A stretch of 47,588 nucleotides of DNA from UMGS902 sp045580835. GTDB lineage: Bacteria; Bacillota; Clostridia; Oscillospirales; CAG-272. The position numbers were made by a program, and so were the translations under genes. The number at the start of each line of letters is the position of its first letter. The first letter of the stretch is position 1. Below the pieces are notes generated by a model, which saw only the letters and a program-made list of their open reading frames with translations, was not told the origin of the DNA and made no database searches. The stretch covers positions 1 to 47,588 of the forward strand of contig JAZNOM010000071.1 of assembly GCA_045580835.1 (NCBI GenBank), given 5' to 3'. Positions 16,962 to 25,759 of the stretch are shown piece by piece.

Positions 16962-19654
16962 TGAAAAAATTTGTTTTTACGTTAGCTTTTGCAATTCTCT
17001 TCTGTATCTGCGTTTTTGCAAACGAACCCGTGATATATGTATCAGGCTTTGGCGACGACGCAAATCCCGGTACAAAAGACCTTCCGTTAAAAACTATTGA
17101 GGCAGGATTTCATGCCCTACCCTGCGGCGGCACACTTGTGCTTACCACAGCGTTTTCATTTTCCGAAACACTTGAATTTCCCGAAGTTGACGGACTTGTG
17201 ACAGTTACATCACACGACGGAACCACCGACTATAGAGAGCTTTACAATGCAAAAATCCTCATTGGTCAACACATCAAACTTCGCGGAAACGTAAAATTCG
17301 AGAACATAGACATTACCTCATTTGCAAGAAATTGTGCGATCTTCTGCAATGGGCATTATGCATGCTTTGGCGAAGGTGTTCGCACCGCCACAACCTCGGA
17401 TGAAATCAATCTTGTCGGAATCACTTGTGCAGGCTCGGGCAGACATCCCGGCAAGGGGGCGTTTGTTGAGATCCACAGCGGCGACTGGTCTCGCATTCGC
17501 GGCGGCAAGAACAACAATATTACAGAACTTGACGGCGATGTAAACATTGCAATGTACGGCGGTACAGTTCATGAATATTTGCGACTTGCAGGCGACACGC
17601 TTACAAACGGTGACGGCAATCTCTATATATTCGGCGGTACATTTAAAAAAGGAATCCGCCTTGCCAACTCTACTGGCTTTTCAGGAAACATAAACGTATC
17701 TGTTTTCGGCGGTACGTTTGAAGGAGAGATAAGCATCTCAAACGGCGGTAATGTTGGCGGCAATGTATATATAAATCTTTTTACAAATATAAAAAAAGCA
17801 ATAACTATGCCAAAAGGTGCTGTCAACGGCGAAATCAGAATTAATACTGCCAACGCGTCGTTTGCATATAGCAATTTTGACACGTACATAATAAGTGATA
17901 TTGCGGCGGCAAGGGCAGCCGTGATTGACACGCTTGTTAAAGCGAGAGAAGAAAAACTCGCCTCCTCTTGGTCAAAAGCATTTCATGAACGCGATATGAA
18001 ATACACCTCAACAGTAACGGCAAATGATATATTCACGCACAAAGGCGACCTTGACAAAAACGGTTTTATCAACATCAAAGATGCACTGCTCACGCTTAAC
18101 GGAGCTGATATTGACGGGGATGGACGAAGCACCGTGCAGGATGCGGCAACGCTTATCAATGCAACGCTTGATAGTGCAATATCCGTATCGAAACTGCAAA
18201 AAGGTTGCGGCGAAACCAAACTTTACGGGGCGTCATTTGACGGCAAGCAGTTGACTAAAGGATACGCTTTTGCGGATATAGGAACCAAAAACTACACTCT
18301 GTTTTCGGATGTTACCTTGGGCGAAAAAGGAATTGTCGGTCTGTTTTTCGGATGCGACAAGGTTACTCCCGAAAACGTGAATGGCTACTATTTTGAAGCA
18401 AGTCTTGAGCGCGGCACGCTGGCGGCTTACAAAGTGACAAACGGCGCTTACCGCACTCTCGGCTCAAAGCCGCTTGACCTTTTATCCAATAAAGCTCGCA
18501 TTAAGGTTGAATACGCGGACGGTGCAACAAACTTATACTTTGACGACAACACGCTTGAAATTTCGCAGTTCTTTGATTTCAACTTTTTGCTGGAGCCTTT
18601 TGGAACAGCGGTAGGAATGTACACAGAAAACACCTCCGCCACGTTAATGCGATACGAGGATTTTGAGTCCAACACTTTAACCGCATACCAAAACGAGCTT
18701 TTAAGCAACTTCACTGACCCTGATATATTCTGCGAAAACGGTATCTATTATATCTATGGCTCCGGTTCCGGCACAGGCGAGGGAAAAAGTGGAGGTATCA
18801 ACTGCTTCTCTACAATCGACTTTGCAAATTTCAAGTATGAGGGTCAGGTGCTGAAAAAAGGTGACACCTTCGGCGAAAGCAGTTTCCTTTGTGCAAATAT
18901 AGTAAAGTACGGCGACTATTATTATATGTTTTATTCGGCTTACAGTGAAGAATACGGGCGTTCTCCAACAGCATGTGCCTCTTCTACTTCACCCAAAGGA
19001 CCGTTTAAAAATGACTCAATGCAACCGCTGGCAAGTTCCCCCGATATGCTAGGCGGTCAGCCTTTTGTTGATGACGACGGAACTGCTTATCTAATCTACA
19101 CTCGAACCACGGGCGGCAATCAAACCTATGGCGCAAAAGTTATTTTCAAAGACGGAAAGGCTACTCTCGACCTTGAAAGCGAACGCTTCTTACTCGGAGT
19201 TACCAAAGAATGGGAAGCGGCTCTCGCAAGCGTTGTAGAGTGCGGACTTATCGTAAAGCACGGCGGACTCTACTATCTACTCTATGCAGGCGGCAATTAC
19301 AACTCCAGCTACGGCGTAGGGTATGCAGTTAGTGAAAATCCGCTTGGACCATATATAAAACACGAGCATAATCCGATTTTGATTGGCACTTCGCAATCGT
19401 ACGGCGTTGGAGCCGCAAGCGTATTCCCCTCTGCGGACGGAAACGAATACTTTATAATCTATCTTCGCAACTTTTCGTATGCGGCAACTCGCCCGCTTCA
19501 AACCTGCATGGATCGCTTCCGCTTTGTAAGCAACCCTCGCGGCGGTCATGACATAATCGAGATATGCGGTCCGTCAGTAACACCGCAAGCCGTTCCTAGT
19601 GCGGCAGGTACCATGACAGCGGACGAGTGGCAAAGCATAAGATTTCATCCGTGA
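16961..19654 (+). CDS. Secreted beta-helix - dockerin-like - GH43 protein, paralogue 1
   Basis: 897 aa. Signal peptide (1-20) is followed by a DUF1565-like opening (IYVSGFGDDANPGT, then LPCGGTLVLT) and GGTF-type beta-helix repeats to about 290. A dockerin type I-like pair of EF-loops occupies 361-403 (GDLDKNGFINIKDALLTL and ADIDGDGRSTVQDAATLI). A jelly-roll-like domain covers about 425-570. The GH43 propeller runs from about 583, with base Asp in NFTDPDIF, pKa-tuning Asp in GGQPFVDDDG and acid Glu in ASVVECGL. The first of three tandem paralogues. Its ATG overlaps the nnrD stop. The dockerin suggests attachment to a cohesin elsewhere. Probable arabinofuranosidase/xylosidase-type activity, not proven. 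Confidence 0.88.
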   Translation: MKKFVFTLAFAILFCICVFANEPVIYVSGFGDDANPGTKDLPLKTIEAGFHALPCGGTLVLTTAFSFSETLEFPEVDGLVTVTSHDGTTDYRELYNAKILIGQHIKLRGNVKFENIDITSFARNCAIFCNGHYACFGEGVRTATTSDEINLVGITCAGSGRHPGKGAFVEIHSGDWSRIRGGKNNNITELDGDVNIAMYGGTVHEYLRLAGDTLTNGDGNLYIFGGTFKKGIRLANSTGFSGNINVSVFGGTFEGEISISNGGNVGGNVYINLFTNIKKAITMPKGAVNGEIRINTANASFAYSNFDTYIISDIAAARAAVIDTLVKAREEKLASSWSKAFHERDMKYTSTVTANDIFTHKGDLDKNGFINIKDALLTLNGADIDGDGRSTVQDAATLINATLDSAISVSKLQKGCGETKLYGASFDGKQLTKGYAFADIGTKNYTLFSDVTLGEKGIVGLFFGCDKVTPENVNGYYFEASLERGTLAAYKVTNGAYRTLGSKPLDLLSNKARIKVEYADGATNLYFDDNTLEISQFFDFNFLLEPFGTAVGMYTENTSATLMRYEDFESNTLTAYQNELLSNFTDPDIFCENGIYYIYGSGSGTGEGKSGGINCFSTIDFANFKYEGQVLKKGDTFGESSFLCANIVKYGDYYYMFYSAYSEEYGRSPTACASSTSPKGPFKNDSMQPLASSPDMLGGQPFVDDDGTAYLIYTRTTGGNQTYGAKVIFKDGKATLDLESERFLLGVTKEWEAALASVVECGLIVKHGGLYYLLYAGGNYNSSYGVGYAVSENPLGPYIKHEHNPILIGTSQSYGVGAASVFPSADGNEYFIIYLRNFSYAATRPLQTCMDRFRFVSNPRGGHDIIEICGPSVTPQAVPSAAGTMTADEWQSIRFHP

Positions 19655-19726
19655 TGTATAAAAAATCCAGATTTGTATAATAAATTCTTTACCATGCATA
19701 TTTTATACACGTGTTTTGTGCAAATC

Positions 19727-19776
19727 TTGCAAATTCAAACATATTATGATATATTTTACTTGTAAAATATATCATA
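19727..19776 (+). promoter_or_regulatory. Promoter with perfect palindromic operator before paralogue 2
   Basis: TTGCAA (19727-19732), 17 bases, TATATT (19750-19755) with extended TG. A perfect 15-bp inverted repeat with a 2-base centre covers 19745-19776 (arms TATGATATATTTTAC and GTAAAATATATCATA). It overlaps the -10 box and start site, which suggests repression by a dimeric regulator. Confidence 0.55.
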
Positions 19777-19790
19777 TCAAAGGAGAAAAC

Positions 19791-22571
19791 ATGAAAAAAC
19801 TAATTGCTTTGCTGGCAGTGCTTATTACCTGCTTTACGCTTTGTTTATCGGCACTTGCCATCGACCAGCCTACAGTTTATATCTCACCTTTCGGTAACGA
19901 CGGGGGCAGCGGTACGCTTGATTCTCCGCTCAAATCGCTTTACGCAGCGTTCCGCGCACTGCCAAGCGGCGGAAAAATCGTTGTTTGCGGCGTTATCACA
20001 GTAGATGCAACGCAGCTCCCTGCTTCGGAGGGGCTTATTACAATCTCCTCTCTTGATGCCGAGGACTACCGCGTAAGCACCGGCGAGGGCGGCAGCGGTA
20101 TCATATACATGAACGGCAACATAAACATTACAAGCCCGATAAAGTTTGAATACATAGACATTCTTACAACCAAAAAGAATCTCGTTTTCCAGTGTAACGG
20201 TAACTATACTTGTTTTGGCGAAGGCATTACCGTAACGACCTCAAACGAAGAAGTAAATTATCCGAGCATCGTTGCAGGCCGCTCCGGTGCTACACCTGCA
20301 GACAGCACATATCTTGAAATATGCAGCGGCACATGGTACCGCGTGCGCGGCGGCTCCCGCGGTACAAATTCTGCGCCACAGACTGGAGATGCATGTTTAG
20401 TTATCCGCGGCGGTCATTTTACAAACACGCTTGACGGCGGCGGTGACTCGGCTACAAGCGGCAACGTGCATATGTACATCTACGACGGCGTATTTGACGC
20501 AAGCGTTAACGGTGCCTCGGCGGCTGCCATCGACGGCAACCTCCATATCTCCATTTACGGCGGCACTTTCAACACAAACAACATTCGTGTAGGACGCGGC
20601 GGCACCATCGGCGGCAATGTTACAGTAAACATTTTCACCGATTTTGCAAAAAAGTTTGCTGCCGGTACATCCACAGTGTCCGGACTTACCGACATGTACG
20701 TTGACGGTACAAAAAACGTCAACACCGGACTTAACCCCTACTATGTAAGCGGAGATAATCTCACAGAACTGATTGCAAAAGACGATGCTTTTATCGAGGC
20801 GCACGCAAATGCAAAGCTCCCTAAAGAAACCGGTGCTTCACTCGGATCAAGAGATATGAGTGCTTCGGGAACCGCAAAAAAAGTTATCGCTAATACACTT
20901 GGCACAACTGCAAGTGATATAAGCGGCGACGGAAAGGTTACCGTTTACGATGCGCTTGCCGCTGTAAAAATGATTTTCAGCAAAACATATAACCAAAATG
21001 CAGATATCAACGCGGACGGCAGAGTTACCGTAAGTGATGCAATCTCCACTCTTAAAAACGTAATGAACTGCAGCACCGCAACACCGCGCGAAGTTCCGGA
21101 AAACATCATATCAGACACTCTCAATCTCTACGGAGGCGCATCTGCTGCAAACGGCAAAATCACCAAAGGCTATGCTTTCGGAACTACCGAAGAAAAGGCT
21201 TATACGCTCTACTCTGATCTTGTACTGAATGACGGCGGTATCGCAGGACTTTACTTCGGCGGCGCAAGCACAAATCCCGCCGAGGCAAACGGATACTATT
21301 TTGAAATAAACTCGGCAAAGAAAACCGCAACTCTTTACACCGTTGCAAACGGCATCTACCGCATAATTGCCGAAGAAAATATAAACCTTCTTTCAAGCAG
21401 CGCACGCATCAAGGTCACCGTCGGCAAGAGCACAAACGCTGCTGCGGCAACACTCTACTTCGACGACAACGCGCTTGTGGATAAAGCTTATCCCAAGTTT
21501 GACCTCTCTCTTGAAGCACTTGGCGGTGCAGTCGGATTGTATGTTGAAAACGCTACTGCAACTCTGCCGGTATGCGTAAAAGAAGAAGCTCCTGTGTCCT
21601 CAAACGGATACTATCAAAACAATATCTTTGAGCAGTTCACCGACCCTGAGGTATTCTTTGAAAACGGTAAATACTATTTCTACGGTACCCGTTCTTCTAC
21701 TCAAAACAGCGGTGTTCAATGTTTCTCAACCACCGACTTTGCGACATGGGAAGACGAGGGATTTGTACTCCGCCACGGCGCAGCCTTCGGCGACGGCGTT
21801 TACAAGGCGGCAAACATCGTTAAATACGGCGACTGGTACTACCTCTTCTACATGGCAAAATCAAACGAGCTTGACACATCGGTAACCGCATACGCATCCG
21901 CAAAATCACCTGCAGGTCCTTTCACAAATGCAGAAAAAACCGCGCTCACCGGCGACTCCAACTTCATCGGCGGTCAGCCTTTTGTAGACGACGACGGCAA
22001 AGTTTACCTCATCTATGCGCGTACAACCGGCGGTAATAAGCTCTACGGTGCAGAAATCACACTTAAAGACGGCAAAGCTTCCATTAATCTTGCAACCGAA
22101 AAGATGCTTCTTGAGCCTACAGAAAAATGGGAAAACGCAAAAGCATCCGTTGTTGAATGCGGCTATCTTGTAAAGCATGAGGGCACATACTACCTGCTCT
22201 ACTCGGGCGGTAACTACAACTCCACCTACGGTACGGGCTATGCAACAAGCGAAAGTCCCCTCGGTACATACACAAAGTATCAATACAACCCAATCCTTGT
22301 TTCAAATGACCAAGCGTTTGGCGTAGGTGCGGCTACAATCTTTGTTTCGCCAGATGGCAGCGAGCATTTTATCGCTTATCTGCGCAACTTCTCGCCAACG
22401 GTAGTCCGTCCTCTGCTTACATGTGTCGACCGCGTAAGATTTGTGGACAATCCAAACGGCGGCGCTGATATAATTGAAATGTACGGTCCAACGGTTAACC
22501 CGCAACCACTCCCAAGCGGTCTCGGCAAAACCTCTATAGCCGACTATCAGCACGCGCGTTTCCACTGGTAA
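19791..22571 (+). CDS. Secreted beta-helix - dockerin-like - GH43 protein, paralogue 2
   Basis: 926 aa from the ATG at 19791, which has AGGAG upstream. An earlier in-frame start at 19716 lacks one and would bury the signal peptide. Order: signal peptide (1-23), DUF1565-like block (VYISPFGNDGGSGT, AAFRALPSGGKIVVCG), Gly-rich beta-helix, dockerin-like EF pair (about 376-426: ISGDGKVTVYDALAAVKMI, ADINADGRVTVSDAISTL), jelly-roll-like domain (about 440-600), GH43 (about 615-926). GH43 residues are present: QFTDPEVF, GGQPFVDDDGKVYLIYARTT, KASVVECGYLVKHEGTYYLL. It has its own palindrome-controlled promoter, so it can be expressed apart from paralogue 1. Confidence 0.9.
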   Translation: MKKLIALLAVLITCFTLCLSALAIDQPTVYISPFGNDGGSGTLDSPLKSLYAAFRALPSGGKIVVCGVITVDATQLPASEGLITISSLDAEDYRVSTGEGGSGIIYMNGNINITSPIKFEYIDILTTKKNLVFQCNGNYTCFGEGITVTTSNEEVNYPSIVAGRSGATPADSTYLEICSGTWYRVRGGSRGTNSAPQTGDACLVIRGGHFTNTLDGGGDSATSGNVHMYIYDGVFDASVNGASAAAIDGNLHISIYGGTFNTNNIRVGRGGTIGGNVTVNIFTDFAKKFAAGTSTVSGLTDMYVDGTKNVNTGLNPYYVSGDNLTELIAKDDAFIEAHANAKLPKETGASLGSRDMSASGTAKKVIANTLGTTASDISGDGKVTVYDALAAVKMIFSKTYNQNADINADGRVTVSDAISTLKNVMNCSTATPREVPENIISDTLNLYGGASAANGKITKGYAFGTTEEKAYTLYSDLVLNDGGIAGLYFGGASTNPAEANGYYFEINSAKKTATLYTVANGIYRIIAEENINLLSSSARIKVTVGKSTNAAAATLYFDDNALVDKAYPKFDLSLEALGGAVGLYVENATATLPVCVKEEAPVSSNGYYQNNIFEQFTDPEVFFENGKYYFYGTRSSTQNSGVQCFSTTDFATWEDEGFVLRHGAAFGDGVYKAANIVKYGDWYYLFYMAKSNELDTSVTAYASAKSPAGPFTNAEKTALTGDSNFIGGQPFVDDDGKVYLIYARTTGGNKLYGAEITLKDGKASINLATEKMLLEPTEKWENAKASVVECGYLVKHEGTYYLLYSGGNYNSTYGTGYATSESPLGTYTKYQYNPILVSNDQAFGVGAATIFVSPDGSEHFIAYLRNFSPTVVRPLLTCVDRVRFVDNPNGGADIIEMYGPTVNPQPLPSGLGKTSIADYQHARFHW

Positions 22572-22577
22572 AATCAA

Positions 22578-22601
22578 AGAGGGCTGTTTGCACAGCCCTC
22601 T
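22578..22601 (+). other. Intergenic hairpin between paralogues 2 and 3
   Basis: AGAGGGCTGT-TTGC-ACAGCCCTCT is a perfect 10-bp stem with no U tract after it. It may be a weak terminator, an RNase-protecting stem that sets paralogue ratios, or an mRNA processing signal. Confidence 0.5.
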
Positions 22602-22619
22602 GAATAATAAGGAATAAAT

Positions 22620-25418
22620 ATGAAAAAAAGTTTTTTAATTACCGTCTTACTTTTCGCTTTGATTTTCGGTATTTCGACATTTGCTGCAAATAATGTTGTG
22701 TTTGTTTCCGCAAGCGGAGATGACAATGCCGTGGGTACTGTCAGCGCACCGTTAAAGTCACTTTACGCGGCTTTCCGCGCCCTTCCCTACGGCGGTACAA
22801 TCGTTGTATGTGACGAGATGACGCTCGAGTCAACGGAGTTTCCCGCTTCAAAGGGCAATGTCACGATTACTTCGGTTTACGGCACCGATTACCGCACAAG
22901 CGGCGCTGCACTCGTTTTAAAAGGTAATATCTATTTAAAAAGCTCTGTAAACTTTAAAAACCTCAATATTGTTCTATCGAAAGAGAACATCCACTTTGTA
23001 TGCAACGGCAACCACACAGTTTTCGGCAAGGGAATTAAAGTCAACCTTGGTGAAAGCGTTACATACGACCCTGATACAGATACAAGCAGTCCGTATCCAA
23101 GAATAACCGTCGGTGCGACGGGACTCGTGGGAGCTGACGGCGGCTACCTTGAAGTGCATAGCGGTACTTTCGCACAAATTATAGGCGGCAGTTCCGGTTC
23201 AAATTCAGCACCGCACTCCGGCGATACCACAATCGTAATCCACGGCGGCACTTTCAATGCTCCTTTCTACTCAACCGGCTTCACAAGCTCCACGGGCGAT
23301 ACTAATGTTTATATCTACGGCGGCACCTTTACAAAGGGAATTGTCGGCGCGGCAAATACAGGCAAGGAAGTCAGCGGCAATTTGTATATATCAATATACG
23401 GCGGTACTTTTGACGAGAACAATTCATACGTCCGTCCCGTAACGAACGGAACTTTAAGTGGAGATTGCACAATAAATCTGCTCGGCGGAAACCTCGCAAA
23501 GGTTTACGGTCCGGAGTCAGGAAGACTTGACGGCAAACTCAAAATTAACGTTGCGAGCAGCGTAACCCTTACCTCATCTCCCTACGAAACAACGTTGGTT
23601 TCGGACACAAGCGTTGCAGAAACTCGAGAAAATGACACTTCAAACGCAAGTGTTGCTTCCCAGGCAAAACTCCCCCAAATTTCGGAAAACCCTCTTGAAA
23701 ATCGCGATGCGACACGAACCGGTATTTCTGCCAAGATTACACAGTTTAAAAAACAAGTCCCCGGAGGCGATATTGACGGTGACGGAATCCTCACTTTGCT
23801 TGATGTTTTGCGTACTGCTAAAGCATCGGTAAGCGACAGCTATAACGCGGCGGCAGATATCAACGAGGATAAAAGCGTGTCTGCTATTGACTTTTTAAAT
23901 ATTTTGCGCAGTGCGATTTCTGGCGGTAAGCTTATCACCGAGTACAGCGTAACAAATGACATGTCTACAAACCTTGCGTTATTCGGAGGTGCTGTGGCAA
24001 ACGAGGGATTGATTTCATCCGGCTACGCTTTCGGAAGCGCAAATGCAGCCTCATACTCCCTCTATTCAAAGCTTGAGCTTAACGAAAACTCCGTGGCAGG
24101 ACTTTATTTTGGATGCGACGGAACAACTCCCACTCTTAAAAACGGCTATTATTTTGAGGTAAATTTACCAGAAGGAAGTATGGCAGTTTACAAAATTATA
24201 AACGGCAGTTACCGTTTAATTGCCGAGAAGAAGCTTGTTCTTTTATCAAACAACGCCGAAATAAAGGTAGTTTACGGCGACAGCATCAAAAGCAATGCGG
24301 TTCAGCTCTATTTCAATGACAATCCTCTGCTTACGGAGCAATATTTTGATTTCGACCTCGCCCTTACCTCTCGCGGTAGCGGCATCGGCGTTTATACCGA
24401 AAACGCAGTTGCGTCATTGCCCGTAGTTACAACGATTATTCCCGACGATACACTCGCAACATACACGAACTATATTATTACAAAATTCACCGACCCCGAG
24501 ATTTTCTATGAGGACGGCACCTACTACATCTACGGCACCAAGAGTGGTGGTATTGGCGGTGTCAACTGTTATTCTACAACTGATTTCAACACGTTTACAG
24601 CGCTTGGCACAGTGCTTGCGATTGAAGACGGCTTTGGCGACGGAACAATCACAGCGGCAAATATAGTCAAGAAAGATGACATTTACTATATGTTCTATCT
24701 GCAAGAAAGCTCTTCGCTCGGCTATAGCACCACCGGTTATGCTACATCAACCTCCGTAACAGGTCCGTTCACGACTGACGAAAAGATTCCGCTTACAAGC
24801 GAAACCGACCTCATCGGCGGTCAGCCTTTCGTTGACGATGACGGAACTGCTTATCTCATCTACACAAGAACTACCGGCGGCAACAGAACCTATATTTCAA
24901 AAATGGATTTGAATGGAGGTAAAGTAACTCTCGACCTCAATACAGAAACATTCCTGCTTTCTCCCACAGAGGAATGGGAGTATGCAAAGGCTTCCGTACT
25001 TGAATGCGGCTATATGCTCAAGCACAACGGAACTTATTACCTGCTTTACGCAGGAGGAAACTATAACTCCACCTACGGTGTAGGATACGCAACGTCAGAC
25101 AACATCTACGGTCCGTATACAAAGTACGAAGGCAACCCGATACTGTGGTCTAACGACCAGGCGTTCGGCAACGGTGCGGCAAGCACATTTTCCTCCCCTG
25201 ACGGAAAGGAGCACTTTATAGTTTATCTGCGTAACAACTCGCCCACCACAACCCGTCCGCTCAATACTTGTATGGACCGCATCCGCTTCGTTCAAAATCC
25301 GAACGGCGGCAACGACATTTTGGAAATAGCAGGTGCTTCTGTAAATCCTCAGCCTCTTCCAAGCGGACTCGGCAAAATATATGACATTGATTACCAGACA
25401 TTAAGATGGCATTGGTAG
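22620..25418 (+). CDS. Secreted beta-helix - dockerin-like - GH43 protein, paralogue 3
   Basis: 932 aa. Same plan as the two genes before it: signal peptide (1-22), DUF1565-like opening (VFVSASGDDNAVGT, AAFRALPYGGTIVVCD), beta-helix, dockerin-like EF loops (about 381-436: GGDIDGDGILTLLDVLRTA, AADINEDKSVSAIDFLNIL, the second loop degenerate), jelly-roll-like domain and GH43 from about 622 (KFTDPEIF, GGQPFVDDDGTAYLIYTRTT, ASVLECGYMLKH). AAGGAA lies shortly before the start. A terminator follows. The degenerate second EF loop may weaken calcium or cohesin binding. Confidence 0.9.
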   Translation: MKKSFLITVLLFALIFGISTFAANNVVFVSASGDDNAVGTVSAPLKSLYAAFRALPYGGTIVVCDEMTLESTEFPASKGNVTITSVYGTDYRTSGAALVLKGNIYLKSSVNFKNLNIVLSKENIHFVCNGNHTVFGKGIKVNLGESVTYDPDTDTSSPYPRITVGATGLVGADGGYLEVHSGTFAQIIGGSSGSNSAPHSGDTTIVIHGGTFNAPFYSTGFTSSTGDTNVYIYGGTFTKGIVGAANTGKEVSGNLYISIYGGTFDENNSYVRPVTNGTLSGDCTINLLGGNLAKVYGPESGRLDGKLKINVASSVTLTSSPYETTLVSDTSVAETRENDTSNASVASQAKLPQISENPLENRDATRTGISAKITQFKKQVPGGDIDGDGILTLLDVLRTAKASVSDSYNAAADINEDKSVSAIDFLNILRSAISGGKLITEYSVTNDMSTNLALFGGAVANEGLISSGYAFGSANAASYSLYSKLELNENSVAGLYFGCDGTTPTLKNGYYFEVNLPEGSMAVYKIINGSYRLIAEKKLVLLSNNAEIKVVYGDSIKSNAVQLYFNDNPLLTEQYFDFDLALTSRGSGIGVYTENAVASLPVVTTIIPDDTLATYTNYIITKFTDPEIFYEDGTYYIYGTKSGGIGGVNCYSTTDFNTFTALGTVLAIEDGFGDGTITAANIVKKDDIYYMFYLQESSSLGYSTTGYATSTSVTGPFTTDEKIPLTSETDLIGGQPFVDDDGTAYLIYTRTTGGNRTYISKMDLNGGKVTLDLNTETFLLSPTEEWEYAKASVLECGYMLKHNGTYYLLYAGGNYNSTYGVGYATSDNIYGPYTKYEGNPILWSNDQAFGNGAASTFSSPDGKEHFIVYLRNNSPTTTRPLNTCMDRIRFVQNPNGGNDILEIAGASVNPQPLPSGLGKIYDIDYQTLRWHW

Positions 25419-25419
25419 T

Positions 25420-25451
25420 AAAATAGGAAAGCCTTAGGCTTTCCTATTTTA
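25420..25451 (+). terminator. Terminator of the GH43 cluster
   Basis: AAAATAGGAAAGCC-TTA-GGCTTTCCTATTTT, a perfect 14-bp stem ending in a T tract. Confidence 0.85.
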
Positions 25452-25471
25452 ATTTATTTTGTAAAAAGCAC

Positions 25472-25500
25472 TTGACAAACCCCTTTAAGATATGTATAAT
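25472..25500 (+). promoter_or_regulatory. Promoter of tRNA-Ser(GCU)
   Basis: TTGACA (25472-25477), 17 bases, TATAAT (25495-25500). Both boxes are perfect consensus. Confidence 0.85.
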
Positions 25501-25535
25501 AAATAGTGCGTGTTAAATCACCTAATACGCAGTAT

Positions 25536-25625
25536 GCAGAAGTACTCAAGTGGTGAAGAGGCGCCCCTGCTAAGGGTGTAGGTCGGGTAACCGGCGCGAG
25601 AGTTCAAATCTCTCCTTCTGCGCCA
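25536..25625 (+). tRNA. tRNA-Ser(GCU)
   Basis: Acceptor GCAGAAG/CTTCTGC, anticodon stem CGCCC/GGGTG around loop CTGCTAA (anticodon GCT), long class II variable arm, T arm GAGAG-TTCAAAT-CTCTC, discriminator G and encoded CCA. It reads AGC/AGU codons. Its 3' 25 bases are the core attachment site of the integrated element that follows, so the gene is kept intact. Confidence 0.95.
25601..25625 (+). other. attL core (tRNA 3' end)
   Basis: These 25 bases, from the T arm to CCA, recur exactly at 33400-33424. They are the duplicated core of the integrase crossover site. Confidence 0.88.
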
Positions 25626-25678
25626 ACGTGGGAAGTCGTAAACGTAGTGTTTACAAGGCTTCCCGCGTTTTTCTTTTT
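25626..25678 (+). terminator. Terminator after tRNA-Ser(GCU), within the element
   Basis: Outer stem ACGTGGGAAG/CTTCCCGCGT with inner GTAAAC/GTTTAC stem, followed by TTTTCTTTTT. Confidence 0.7.
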
Positions 25679-25684
25679 CTCGTT

Positions 25685-25712
25685 TACCCCTTACTACCCC
25701 TATTACTACCCC
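25685..25712. repeat. Direct repeats TACCCC (left), probable integrase arm sites
   Basis: TACCCC occurs at 25685, 25695 and 25707, the last two inside TTACTACCCCT. Paired TACCCCAAC copies occur at the other end (33267, 33280). Position just inside both att sites fits arm-type sites of a tyrosine integrase. Confidence 0.5.
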
Positions 25713-25735
25713 TAAGAGAATTTTTATAAAAATAT

Positions 25736-25759
25736 AGAGCAGGCTATTCGGCCTGCTCT
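25736..25759 (-). terminator. Terminator overlapping the integrase stop
   Basis: AGAGCAGGC-CGAATA-GCCTGCTCT on the minus strand encodes the last codons of the integrase. It is followed by TATATTTTTAT. The plus-strand side has seven T after the stem, so it can work in both directions. Confidence 0.7.
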
